NCBI RefSeq assembly: GCF_000367345.1
Contig: NZ_BARE01000020.1
Coordinates: forward strand, 1 to 50,214
Length of the DNA: 50,214 nucleotides
From: Sphingobium xenophagum NBRC 107872
GTDB lineage: Bacteria > Pseudomonadota > Alphaproteobacteria > Sphingomonadales > Sphingomonadaceae
Direction: 5' to 3'
This document shows, in pieces, positions 26,521 through 34,500 of this stretch. Within the stretch, counting starts at the first letter, position 1, and each line of letters begins with the position of its first letter. The notes below the pieces were generated by a model that saw only the letters and a list, made by a program, of their open reading frames with translations, was not told the origin of the DNA and did no database searches. Position numbers and translations under genes: made by a program.

Positions 26521-28166
26521 TCCGCAGCCTCCTTCAACGGCGCGGGCGCGCCGAAATCTTCTGGGAAGTAATCGAGCGCGCTCAGCACCGGATAGGGGGT
26601 GAAGCCCCCCAGCGCGCAGAGCGAGCCATATTTCATCGTATCGCACAGATCGCGCAGCAGCGTGGTTTGCGCGTCGAGCGACGTATCGATGCGGGATGGC
26701 GCGCGAGAGTAGAGGGCTTTGCCAAGATAGCCCCCCTTCCCGTCATGCTGACGAAAGTCAGCATCCAGGGCGGCATCATCCAACCTTGCATTGCGGGACT
26801 CTGGATCCTGACTTTCGTCAGGATGACGACGGGAAATAGACGGTCTCGCCGCCATGATCCGGTCGACAATCTCCACCCCGCGCGTAGATCCGATCCGGCA
26901 GGGCGTGCATTTGCCGCAGCTTTCCGCCGCGCAGAATTCCATGGCGAAACGGGCCATATGCGCCATGTCCACGCTGTCGTCGAACACCGTGATCCCGGCA
27001 TGGCCGATCAGGCCGCCTGCCGCCGCAAAGGCTTCATAGTCGAAGGGCAGATGGAACATGGATGGCGGGAAATAGGCGCCCAGCGGCCCGCCCACCTGCA
27101 CCGCGCGTACGGGCCGCCCGCTGGCCGTGCCGCCGCCGACATCGTTCACCAGTTCGCCCAGCGTGATGCCAAAGCCGATCTCATACAGGCCACCATGGCG
27201 CACATTGCCAGCCAGTTGCACCGGCATCGTACCGCGCGACCTGCCGAAGCCGACGGCGGCATAGGCCTCCGCCCCTTCCGCCAGAATGAACGGCACGGCC
27301 GCCAGGCTCAGCACATTGTTGATGACCGTCGGCTGGCCGAACAGACCTTTGAGCGCAGGCAGAGGCGGCTTGGCCCGCACCTGTCCGCGCTTGCCCTCGA
27401 TGCTGTCGAGCAGCGCGGTTTCCTCGCCACAGACATAGGCGCCCGCCCCTTCGCGCACTTCCAGCGTGAAAGGCGCGATCAGATGGGCGGCATGATCGAT
27501 CGCCAGTCGCATCGTGGCAATGGCAAAGGGATATTCGGAACGGATATAGATATAGCCATGGCGCGCGCCCACGGCATGGGCCGCAATCGCCATGCCCTCG
27601 ATCAGGCAATAGGGGTCGCCCTCCATCAGCATACGATCGGCAAAGGTGCCGCTGTCGCCTTCGTCGGCGTTGCAGACGATATATTTGTCGCCCGCAGGCG
27701 CATCCAGCACCGTCTGCCACTTGATGCCGGTCGGGAACCCCGCCCCGCCGCGCCCGCGCAGGCCCGACGCCTTGACCGCATCGACCACGGCTTGAGGCGT
27801 CATTGCGCGCGCCGCCTCCAGCCCCTTCCAGCCGTCCTGCGCCGCATATTCGGTCAGGCTGACCGGATCGATCACGCCGCACCGGGCGAAGGTGAAGCGC
27901 TGCTGTCCCGCAAAGAATGGATGCTGGTCGACCGGGCCCAGCCGGTTGGCGTGGCTGCCATCCAGCACCGCCGCGACATCCCCCGGCCCGACCGGACCGT
28001 AGCCGATCCGGCCTTGCGCCGTTTCCACCTCGACCAGCGGTTCGATGCTGAACAGCCCGCGCGATCCGGTGCGGATCACCTCGCGCCCCGCATCGGCAAA
28101 GGCCTGCGCGACAGCGTCCGCGCCCAGCGCCACCGACGCCATGTCGCGGCTCACATAGATTTTCAT
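26517..28166 (-). CDS. fdsB: NAD-dependent formate dehydrogenase beta subunit FdsB with in-frame repeat insertion
   Basis: FdsB is the NADH-forming diaphorase subunit, homologous to NuoF: FMN-binding GLRGRGGAGFPTGIKW near residue 136, NAD-binding GAGAYVCGEETALL, and cluster ligands CGKCTPC. The product is 549 residues. Between the third Cys of CGKCTPC and the fourth ligand in GSLCALGG there are 93 residues, where E. coli NuoF has 40, so about 53 residues are extra. Residues about 447-476 of this stretch are encoded by an inverted pair of palindromic repeats (26741-26828). The frame stays open. ATG 28166 overlaps the fdsG stop (ATGA). Whether the enzyme is still active cannot be told from sequence. 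Confidence 0.95.
   Translation of the reverse strand: MKIYVSRDMASVALGADAVAQAFADAGREVIRTGSRGLFSIEPLVEVETAQGRIGYGPVGPGDVAAVLDGSHANRLGPVDQHPFFAGQQRFTFARCGVIDPVSLTEYAAQDGWKGLEAARAMTPQAVVDAVKASGLRGRGGAGFPTGIKWQTVLDAPAGDKYIVCNADEGDSGTFADRMLMEGDPYCLIEGMAIAAHAVGARHGYIYIRSEYPFAIATMRLAIDHAAHLIAPFTLEVREGAGAYVCGEETALLDSIEGKRGQVRAKPPLPALKGLFGQPTVINNVLSLAAVPFILAEGAEAYAAVGFGRSRGTMPVQLAGNVRHGGLYEIGFGITLGELVNDVGGGTASGRPVRAVQVGGPLGAYFPPSMFHLPFDYEAFAAAGGLIGHAGITVFDDSVDMAHMARFAMEFCAAESCGKCTPCRIGSTRGVEIVDRIMAARPSISRRHPDESQDPESRNARLDDAALDADFRQHDGKGGYLGKALYSRAPSRIDTSLDAQTTLLRDLCDTMKYGSLCALGGFTPYPVLSALDYFPEDFGAPAPLKEAAE
26741..26828. repeat. Paired palindromic repeat inserted in frame in fdsB
   Basis: Two 28-nt units in inverted orientation (26741-26768 and 26801-26828) flank a 32-nt centre. 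Each holds a perfect 8-bp stem with a four-base loop: ATGCTGAC-gaaa-GTCAGCAT on the left, ATCCTGAC-tttc-GTCAGGAT on the right. The units match at 26 of 28 positions, and the two differences are the two sides of one stem base pair. Translated on the minus strand the right unit gives RHPDESQDP. Confidence 0.92.
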
Positions 28167-28615
28167 GCCGCCACCTCCGCCGCGATCCGGTCCAGCGCCG
28201 CACCGTCGATCCGCGCGACCGGGCGACCATCGACCAGCGCGTTCGGCCCGACCGCGCACAGGCCCAGGCAATAGACCGGCTCCAGACTGATCGCGCCATC
28301 GCCGCGCGTCTCCCCCATCGCCACGCCCAGCCGCTGCGCCGCCGCCGCCTCGATCGCCGCGCCGCCCCGCGCCTGGCAGCTTTCGGCCCGGCACAGTTTC
28401 ACGACATGGCGGCCCGCAGGCGTCCGGCGGAAATCATGATAGAAGGTGACGACGCCATGCACATCGGCGCGCGACAGGTTCAGCGCGCGGGCGATGACCG
28501 GCACGACAGCGTCCGCGACATAGCCAGCCTCTTCCTGCACCGCATGCAGCAGCGGCAGCAACTGGTCGCGGGTTGCGCCATGACGCGCAGTCCAGCCTTC
28601 GATAAACTCTTCCAT
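28163..28615 (-). CDS. fdsG: NAD-dependent formate dehydrogenase gamma subunit FdsG
   Basis: FdsG (150 residues) is the NuoE-like thioredoxin-fold subunit that carries a [2Fe-2S] cluster and works with FdsB. The four ligands are visible as CRAESC near residue 80 and CLGLC near residue 120. The N-terminus has the helical LLPLLHAVQEEAGYV region and VTFYHDFR of the family. It is the first gene of the operon; a strong predicted promoter and a LysR-type operator lie upstream. Confidence 0.96.
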   Translation of the reverse strand: MEEFIEGWTARHGATRDQLLPLLHAVQEEAGYVADAVVPVIARALNLSRADVHGVVTFYHDFRRTPAGRHVVKLCRAESCQARGGAAIEAAAAQRLGVAMGETRGDGAISLEPVYCLGLCAVGPNALVDGRPVARIDGAALDRIAAEVAA

Positions 28616-28651
28616 CCCGATACCCTGCCTTATGGCCCAGCTTTTGCCGCG

Positions 28652-28680
28652 ATTGTGCGGCGGGAAGGCGCGCCGGTCAA
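28652..28680 (-). promoter_or_regulatory. Predicted promoter of the fds operon
   Basis: On the minus strand TTGACC (28675-28680) and CACAAT (28652-28657) are separated by 17 nt. The start of transcription would fall near 28645, 30 nt before fdsG. The operator at 28698-28718 is then centred at about -63, the usual place for a LysR-type recognition site. Confidence 0.7.
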
Positions 28681-28697
28681 ATCGAAGCCAGCGATGC

Positions 28698-28718
28698 TTG
28701 ATAGAGTTTATCTATCAA
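28698..28718. promoter_or_regulatory. LysR-type operator before fdsG
   Basis: TTGATAG-agtttat-CTATCAA is a perfect 7-bp dyad that contains a T-N11-A motif. It overlaps the last codons of the regulator gene and stands upstream of the fds promoter. The core GATAG-N7-CTATC recurs at 29635-29651. Confidence 0.75.
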
Positions 28719-29617
28719 ATGGAGCCAAAGCCGGGCGGCAGGCGCAACCCGCGCGCCACCGCCAGCACCGCCTGCGCCAATGGCCCCATCGGCGCGCTGT
28801 CCGACACGATCACGCCCACCCGGCTGCCCTCCCCCATGTCCGGCAGCGCCGCGGTGCGCGCCCAGCGCAGCCCGTCCAGCAAGGCGGCATGGCTGTCGGG
28901 AATGATCGAACAGAGCCGCCCCTGCTGCACCAGCCCCAGCAGCGCGACATAGGAGTCGGCGGTCACCAGGGGCCGCAGCGCCAGCCCGCGCTCGGCCAGC
29001 CGCGCGTCCAGTATCCGCCGGTTCTGCATCCCCTGATGCAACAGGCAGAGCGGCAGGCTGGCCAGGTCCGCCCAGTCGAGGACTGCCGGGATCGGCACGC
29101 CATGCGCCGCGCTCACCAGCATCGCCCGTTCGGCATAAAGCGGCACTGACAGGGCATGGGCGGGCGGCTCGAAATCCAGATAGGTGATGCCCGCATCCAG
29201 CTCGAACGCGGCCAGTTCGCGCTCGATCTGGCGCGACGTCAGCGCACGGACTGAAATGTTCAGCCCCGGATGCCGGTCCAGCATCGCGGTTGCCAGACAA
29301 CCGATCGCGGGCATGGCGGCGGGGATCGCGCCCAGCCGCAGCTCGCCCTTCAACGGCCCGCGCGCAGTTTCCGCCGCCTGCCCCAGCGCTTCGGCGGCCG
29401 CCACCAACTGCCGCGCCCATGGCAATATCGCCTCGCCCTCCGGCGTCAGCCCGGCATATTTACGGTCGCGCCGGATCAGCCGCTTGCCCAATTGCGTCTC
29501 CAGCGTCGCGATCCCGGCGGACAGCGTGGGTTGCGACACATGGCATAGCGCCGCCGCCCGGCCGAAATGGCCTTCGCGCTCCAGCGCCAGGAAATATTCG
29601 ACAAGGCGGGTCTGCAT
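28715..29617 (-). CDS. fdsR: LysR-family regulator of the formate dehydrogenase operon
   Basis: The 300-residue protein has an N-terminal winged helix (YFLALEREGHFGRAAALCHVSQPTLSAGIATLE) and a LysR substrate-binding domain from about residue 90. It lies directly upstream of fdsG on the same strand and divergent from mobA. FdsR regulators of related operons in Cupriavidus are LysR-type, which fits the position. ATG 29617 gives the normal short N-terminus; the open frame to 30061 runs antisense over mobA. Probable operators flank the gene at both ends, suggesting control of the fds operon and of itself. The effector, perhaps formate, is inference. Confidence 0.88.
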   Translation of the reverse strand: MQTRLVEYFLALEREGHFGRAAALCHVSQPTLSAGIATLETQLGKRLIRRDRKYAGLTPEGEAILPWARQLVAAAEALGQAAETARGPLKGELRLGAIPAAMPAIGCLATAMLDRHPGLNISVRALTSRQIERELAAFELDAGITYLDFEPPAHALSVPLYAERAMLVSAAHGVPIPAVLDWADLASLPLCLLHQGMQNRRILDARLAERGLALRPLVTADSYVALLGLVQQGRLCSIIPDSHAALLDGLRWARTAALPDMGEGSRVGVIVSDSAPMGPLAQAVLAVARGLRLPPGFGSI

Positions 29618-29634
29618 CTCTTTGCTATAGGGCT

Positions 29635-29651
29635 GATAGAGCGGCGCTATC
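29635..29651. promoter_or_regulatory. Second LysR-type operator between fdsR and mobA
   Basis: GATAG-agcggcg-CTATC matches the core of the site before fdsG in both half-sites and in the 7-nt spacing. An extra half-site CTATAG is at 29625-29630. The 45-nt divergent region is almost filled by these sites, so binding would affect both fdsR and mobA. Confidence 0.7.
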
Positions 29652-29662
29652 AAGGAAGCATC

Positions 29663-30184
29663 ATGGCGGAACGGCGGATATTGGGGGCGGTGCTGGCAGG
29701 GGGGCGCTCCAGCCGCTTTGGCAGCGACAAGGCGCTGGCGATGCTGCCGGATGGGCGAACCTTGCTGGACCATGCGATCGCGGGGCTGGCCCCCCATGTC
29801 GAACAAGTGGTGATTTGCGGTCGCGCAGGCGGTCTGGCGGATCGGCCCGCGCCCGGCATGGGACCACTCGGCGGCCTCAACGCAGCCCTGCATCACGCGC
29901 AGGCCCATGGGTTTGCAGGCATATTGACGACAGGGTGCGACATGCCGGTCTATCCTGCGGACCTGCCCGCCCTGCTGATCGGTGAACAGGCCGCGATACT
30001 GGAGGGCCAGCAACTGCTTGGCTGGTGGCCGGCATCGCTCGCCAACGCATTGGACGCGCATCTGGCGGAGGCGAATAATCGCTCCATCTACGGCTGGCTC
30101 GACCGCGTCGGCGCCCGTGTGGTGACGGTGCCGGGGCTGGCACTGCCCAATATCAACCGGCCGGAGGATCTGGCGGCGCTGTAA
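29663..30184 (+). CDS. mobA: Molybdenum cofactor guanylyltransferase
   Basis: MobA attaches GMP to molybdopterin to form MGD, the cofactor form that formate dehydrogenase uses. The 173-residue protein has the nucleotide-binding LAGGRSSRFGSDKAL motif near residue 11 and MGPLGGLNAAL, with the TGCDMPV Asp motif for Mg binding near residue 95. ATG 29663 has AAGGA upstream. It is slightly shorter than the E. coli enzyme (194). Being next to fdsR, it is probably co-regulated with the fds genes. It ends seven nt from the convergent emrB. Confidence 0.93.
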   Translation: MAERRILGAVLAGGRSSRFGSDKALAMLPDGRTLLDHAIAGLAPHVEQVVICGRAGGLADRPAPGMGPLGGLNAALHHAQAHGFAGILTTGCDMPVYPADLPALLIGEQAAILEGQQLLGWWPASLANALDAHLAEANNRSIYGWLDRVGARVVTVPGLALPNINRPEDLAAL

Positions 30185-30190
30185 ACGGGG

Positions 30191-31723
30191 TCAGTGCGCG
30201 GCGGACGTGTCCACATTGGGGCGGGGACGGGGCGCCAGCCAGACCATCGCCGACGCGAAGAACAGGATCAGGGCCGATATGAAGAATATGTGATCCACCG
30301 AAATGGCCGTCGCTTCCTGATCAACGATGTTCGAAATCACCTGCCGCGCCTGGTCGGTCGACATGCCGATATTTGCCAGGGCCGCCTGCGTATCGGCGGG
30401 CTGGAGGGTACCCGCCAGTTCACTGCGCGACACGCGCTGGCCATTGCCCCAGCCGGTCAGCACCAACGACGTCGCAATCGCCAGCGCCATGGTGCGCAGG
30501 AAATTCTGAAGCCCGGCAGCGGAAGCCGTCTCTTCGGGCCGCACCGACCCCAATGTCAGCGTGGTCAGCGGAATCATGAAGAAGGGCATGGCAAACCCCT
30601 GAATGAACTGCGGCGCAGCCATCATCCAGAAATCGACGCTACTGGTCCAGTGCGCGCGCCACAGCGTCATCAGGCCCAGCCACAACACGGCCCCCGAAAT
30701 CATGAAGCGCGGATCGACCCCCCGGCCCATGATCCTGGCGGCGACCGGCGCGCTCATCAATGCGGCCATGGCCGTGAAGGCGGTGACGATGCCCGCCCAT
30801 GTCGCGGTATAGCCCCTGGCGGACTGAAGCCATTGCGGGATGATGACGATACCGGAGAAATAGGCGCCAAAGCACAATGCCAGCGACAATACCCCGGTGG
30901 TGAAGCCGACATGGCGGAACACGCGCAGATCGACGACCGGATGCTCTTCCGTCAATTCCCAGATGATAAAGACCAGAAAGCCGATCAGCGACAGAATCGC
31001 CAGGCTCAAGATCAGCGGATCGGCAAACCAGTCATGGTCCCGGCCAAGGTCCAGCATGACCTGAAGACAGCCGATCCAGAAAACCAGCAACGCCAGCCCG
31101 ATCTTGTCGATCGGCACCCGCGCCGTTTCCGTTTCGACCGGACGCAGCAGCGCCATCGCCGCAAATACGCACAGAATGGCGATCGGCAGGTTGATGAAGA
31201 AGATCCAGTGCCAGCTCCAATTGTCGCTGATATAGCCGCCGATAATCGGCCCCATCGCCGGACCCAGCAGCGTCGTCATCGCCCATAGCCCCATCGCGCG
31301 CGCGCGCCGTTCGGGCGGAAAGACGCGCAGCATCAGCGTTTGCGACATGGGCATGATCGGGCCACCGCACAGCCCCTGGCCAATGCGGCAGACCACGATC
31401 ATGCTGAGTGACATCGACAGGCCGCACAGCACCGAAAACAGGCCAAAGCCGATCATCGCGCTGATGAACATCTTGACGACGCCAAAGCGCTGCGCCAGCC
31501 AGCCTGTCAGCGGCACGCAAATCGCTTCGGCGACCGCGTAGGATGTGATGATCCACGTCCCCTGATCGGGCGTGATGCCCAGATTGCCCGAAATATGCGG
31601 CACGGAAACATTGGCGATGGTCAGGTCCAGCACGACCATGAAATTGCTGAGCGCCAGCACCAGCCCCGCCAATGTGCGCTGTCGCGGCGTCAGCCGGGAA
31701 AAAATATTTGCCTCGCCGCTCAC
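30191..31723 (-). CDS. emrB: DHA2 family (EmrB/QacA) multidrug MFS transporter
   Basis: The 510-residue inner-membrane protein has 14 membrane segments and the DHA2 family pattern: LDLTIANVSVPHI near residue 31, the GWLAQRFG loop, and GPAMGPIIGGYIS near residue 155. It exports drugs with the proton gradient and should form a tripartite pump with the adjacent periplasmic adaptor and outer-membrane channel. It is the last gene of the operon, 11 nt after emrA. The exported compound is unknown. Confidence 0.94.
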   Translation of the reverse strand: MSGEANIFSRLTPRQRTLAGLVLALSNFMVVLDLTIANVSVPHISGNLGITPDQGTWIITSYAVAEAICVPLTGWLAQRFGVVKMFISAMIGFGLFSVLCGLSMSLSMIVVCRIGQGLCGGPIMPMSQTLMLRVFPPERRARAMGLWAMTTLLGPAMGPIIGGYISDNWSWHWIFFINLPIAILCVFAAMALLRPVETETARVPIDKIGLALLVFWIGCLQVMLDLGRDHDWFADPLILSLAILSLIGFLVFIIWELTEEHPVVDLRVFRHVGFTTGVLSLALCFGAYFSGIVIIPQWLQSARGYTATWAGIVTAFTAMAALMSAPVAARIMGRGVDPRFMISGAVLWLGLMTLWRAHWTSSVDFWMMAAPQFIQGFAMPFFMIPLTTLTLGSVRPEETASAAGLQNFLRTMALAIATSLVLTGWGNGQRVSRSELAGTLQPADTQAALANIGMSTDQARQVISNIVDQEATAISVDHIFFISALILFFASAMVWLAPRPRPNVDTSAAH

Positions 31724-31734
31724 GACCCGGCCTT

Positions 31735-32904
31735 TCAGTGACCGGAAAGGTCGATATCGACCTCCGTGGAAAGGCCGACACGCAACGGGTGGGCCGCCAG
31801 TTCCTTGGGGTCGAGCGCAATACGGACCGGCAGGCGCTGGACCACCTTGATCCAGTTGCCGGTCGCATTTTGCGCCGGGATCAGGGAAAGCGACGATCCG
31901 GTGCCACCGGAAAAGCCCACGACCTTGCCATGATAGACGACGTCGCCGCCGTAAATGTCGGCAACGACCGTGGCGGGCATGCCGACCTTCACCTGGCGCA
32001 ACTGCCGTTCCTTGAAGTTCGCGTCGACATAGACCTGCGCCAGCGGCACGATCGTCATGATCGGGCTGCCCTGCGCGACGCGCTGTCCTACCTGCACCTG
32101 CCGCTTGGTGATGACGCCGTCGATCGGCGCGCGGATGACCGTGCGGTCCAGGTCCAGCTTCGCCGCATCCAGCTTGGCCTGCGCGACCATGACGCCCGGA
32201 TCGGTATCGACGCTCGACCCGCTGACCAGCGCGTCATTGGCGGCCAGCTGCCCGCTCGCCGCACTGCGCGTCGCCTGCGCGGTGTTGACGCCCGCCTGCG
32301 CCAGTTCCAGCGCAGCGCGCGCGGCGGCATAGGCGGTGCGCGCGCTGGTCACTTCGTCGCCCGACACCGCACCGTCGCCCACCAGCGCCTCGCGCCGCTG
32401 CAGGTCGATCCGCGCCTTTTCGACATTGGCCTGCGCTGTCGCCAGCTGCGCGCGCGCCTGCACGATGTCCGCGCCGCGCGCGTCGACCTGCGCCGCCAGC
32501 GCGCTGCTGGTCGCGCTGCTCTGGCGGAAGCGGCGCCGCGCTTCGGCCAGATCGGCCTGCGCCTGCGCAAGGGCGATGCGCGCATTGGTCGGGTCCAGCC
32601 GCACCAGCACGTCGCCGCGCTTCACCGCCTGGGTGTCGCTGACCAGCACCTGCGTCACCTGCGCGGAAATCAGCGGCGTCACCTGCGCCATTTCGGCATT
32701 CACATAGGCATTGTCGGTGCTGACATGATTACGCCCGATCAGCAGATACCAGGCCGCCCACAACAGGCCCAGCACCACGACTGCCAGCGCAAGACGGGTC
32801 AGCCACAGCTTACGCACAGCGGCACGATCCGCCTTTTTCGTGTCATCCGGCGCAGTGGCATCCGAAGCCTCTGAGGTGGAAAATTCAGGGGTGGCATCAG
32901 CCAT
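31735..32904 (-). CDS. emrA: EmrA/HlyD family periplasmic adaptor
   Basis: The 389-residue membrane-fusion protein has one N-terminal membrane helix (about residues 41-60, ALAVVVLGLLWAAWYLLIG), a lipoyl half-motif, a long alpha-hairpin rich in Ala and Gln (residues about 110-220), and the second lipoyl/beta-barrel part with APIDGVITKRQVQVGQRV. It links EmrB to the outer-membrane channel. ATG 32904 is chosen; it overlaps the end of the outer-membrane gene by eight nt, so all three genes are one operon. Confidence 0.93.
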   Translation of the reverse strand: MADATPEFSTSEASDATAPDDTKKADRAAVRKLWLTRLALAVVVLGLLWAAWYLLIGRNHVSTDNAYVNAEMAQVTPLISAQVTQVLVSDTQAVKRGDVLVRLDPTNARIALAQAQADLAEARRRFRQSSATSSALAAQVDARGADIVQARAQLATAQANVEKARIDLQRREALVGDGAVSGDEVTSARTAYAAARAALELAQAGVNTAQATRSAASGQLAANDALVSGSSVDTDPGVMVAQAKLDAAKLDLDRTVIRAPIDGVITKRQVQVGQRVAQGSPIMTIVPLAQVYVDANFKERQLRQVKVGMPATVVADIYGGDVVYHGKVVGFSGGTGSSLSLIPAQNATGNWIKVVQRLPVRIALDPKELAAHPLRVGLSTEVDIDLSGH

Positions 32905-34411
32905 GCGCAGCATCCTTGGGCAGTGTAGCGCTGTCGGCAAAACCGCCGCCCAGCGCACGGATCAGGGCAATATCGAGCGAAAAGGCGCTGGCTTCCAACG
33001 CAGAAACGGACCGGCGCGCGGCAATCAGCTGATCCTCGACATTCAGCACGTCGAGATAGGTGGACAGGCCACCATCATAGCGTTTGCGCGCCACGCCATA
33101 GGCGTCCTGCAACGCCACCAGCGCCGCGCGCGCATCCACCAGCCGATCGTCGAGCGTGCGGCGGCTGGTCAGCGCATCGGCAACGTCGCGATAGGCGGCC
33201 AGCACCGTCTTGTCATAATTGGCTACCGCTTCATCATAACCGGCGCGCGCGCCGCGATACTGGCCCTGCAACGCGCCGCCATGGAAAATCGGCAGGCTGA
33301 TCGCCGGACCGGCATTGCCGAACAGCGAATCCTTCTCGAACAGCCTGTTATAGAAGGGCTTGGCCGATCCATTGACGCCGGTGCCGGTAAACATCGTGTC
33401 ATAGCCCAGCGCCTGGACCCCGATCAGCGCGCTCAGGCGCACGGCCGGATAGAAATCGGCGCGTGCGACCTTGACCTGCTTGGCTGCCGCTTCCGTGCGG
33501 GCGAGCGCGGCGGCGATGTCCGGGCGGCGGGCGACCAGATTGGTGGTGACGTCCGCGGGCAGCCCGACCGGCATCAACCGACCCTTGGGCGGACGGGTGA
33601 TCGACAGCCCGCGATCCGGCCCCGCCCCGACCAGCGCCGCAATCTGATGCTGGCGCAGCGCAATCGCCACGCGCGCCCCAGCCAGTTGCGCGCGCGCCGC
33701 TGCAACCGTCGCGTCCGACTGGCGCACGTTGCCGCGCGTTTCCAGCCCGTTCTGGCGGCGATCGGCAACCAGCTTCTGGCTGGCGGTCCGAATGTCCAGC
33801 GTGCGCTGTTGCAGTTCGGCTTCGTCATACAGCCGCGCCAGATCGGCATAGGCGTCGGCGATGCCCGTGGTCAGCGCCAGCCGCGCCTGTTGCGCGTCCA
33901 GTTGCGCCGCGCGGGCCTGTGACGTCGCCGCTGCCAGCGCGGCCTTGTTCCGACCCCAAAGGTCCAGGTCAAAGCCCAGATTGAGTGCCACCTGACCCGT
34001 ACCGAGCCAGCCCTGCGGAATGAACTCCTTGGGTTGCCCCATATTATAGCTTTGCTTGGTCGTCCCGGCCCTGGCGTCCAGATCCGCCGACGGCAGCAAT
34101 GTGGCGCCCGCCTGTTGCGCCATGCCCTGCGCCTGCGCGAATCGGGCGGCGGCGATCGCCATGTCGGGCGCGTTGGCCAGCCCTTCCTCGATCAGCGCGG
34201 TCAGTTGCGGGTCGCCATAGGCGGTCCACCAGTCTTCGCCCGGCCAGGCGGCGTCAGGCGCGTGCAGGCTGTCCTGCGCCGCCACGCTCTGCGCCGTGCG
34301 AATCGCCGGGGCGGGGCCAAGATCGGGCACGGCCGCACATGCTGCCAGCAGCGACAGGGCCGCCGTCGAAATCATGATGCGTTCGGGGGAAAACAGGCGA
34401 CTCACCGACAT
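32897..34411 (-). CDS. NodT-type outer-membrane efflux lipoprotein
   Basis: The product (504 residues) is a TolC/OprM-like outer-membrane factor with lipobox SLLAAC (Cys near residue 24). It has two repeats of the efflux domain, each with long coiled-coil helices, for example AAARFAQAQGMAQQAGATLLPSADLDA and the C-terminal YDKTVLAAYRDVADALTSRRTLDDRL. The start is placed at ATG 34411; ATG 34426 sits inside the operator. The parallel with the divergent TetR gene, where the same operator ends just before the start codon, supports this. It heads the efflux operon. Confidence 0.92.
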   Translation of the reverse strand: MSVSRLFSPERIMISTAALSLLAACAAVPDLGPAPAIRTAQSVAAQDSLHAPDAAWPGEDWWTAYGDPQLTALIEEGLANAPDMAIAAARFAQAQGMAQQAGATLLPSADLDARAGTTKQSYNMGQPKEFIPQGWLGTGQVALNLGFDLDLWGRNKAALAAATSQARAAQLDAQQARLALTTGIADAYADLARLYDEAELQQRTLDIRTASQKLVADRRQNGLETRGNVRQSDATVAAARAQLAGARVAIALRQHQIAALVGAGPDRGLSITRPPKGRLMPVGLPADVTTNLVARRPDIAAALARTEAAAKQVKVARADFYPAVRLSALIGVQALGYDTMFTGTGVNGSAKPFYNRLFEKDSLFGNAGPAISLPIFHGGALQGQYRGARAGYDEAVANYDKTVLAAYRDVADALTSRRTLDDRLVDARAALVALQDAYGVARKRYDGGLSTYLDVLNVEDQLIAARRSVSALEASAFSLDIALIRALGGGFADSATLPKDAAHG

Positions 34412-34414
34412 GAC

Positions 34415-34434
34415 AAACCGTACCATCCAGTATG
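34415..34434. promoter_or_regulatory. TetR-type operator at the efflux operon start
   Basis: AAACCGTACCAT followed by CCAGTATG. This 20-nt element is an inverted near-copy (18 of 20) of 34480-34499 and lies directly before the efflux operon start codon, so it must overlap the promoter or the start of the message. Confidence 0.75.
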
Positions 34435-34463
34435 AAAACCGCCATTGCCGCTGTTGCCAGGCC

Positions 34464-34492
34464 TTGTCAACAAAATTGCCATACTCTATGGT
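34464..34492 (+). promoter_or_regulatory. Predicted promoter of the tetR-type gene
   Basis: TTGTCA (34464-34469) and TATGGT (34487-34492) have a 17-nt spacing. The -10 box lies inside the right operator, so bound repressor would block it. The transcript would have almost no leader. Confidence 0.5.
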
Positions 34493-34499
34493 ACGGTTT
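34480..34499. promoter_or_regulatory. TetR-type operator at the regulator gene start
   Basis: CATACTCT followed by ATGGTACGGTTT. It ends one nt before the regulator's ATG and is the inverted partner of 34415-34434. The two sites are 45 nt apart. Confidence 0.75.
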
Positions 34500-34500
34500 A

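Noticed and set aside
26741..26828. fdsB as a pseudogene broken by the repeat
   Set aside because: The frame remains open through the insert and all downstream motifs, including the fourth cluster Cys and the C-terminus, are intact.
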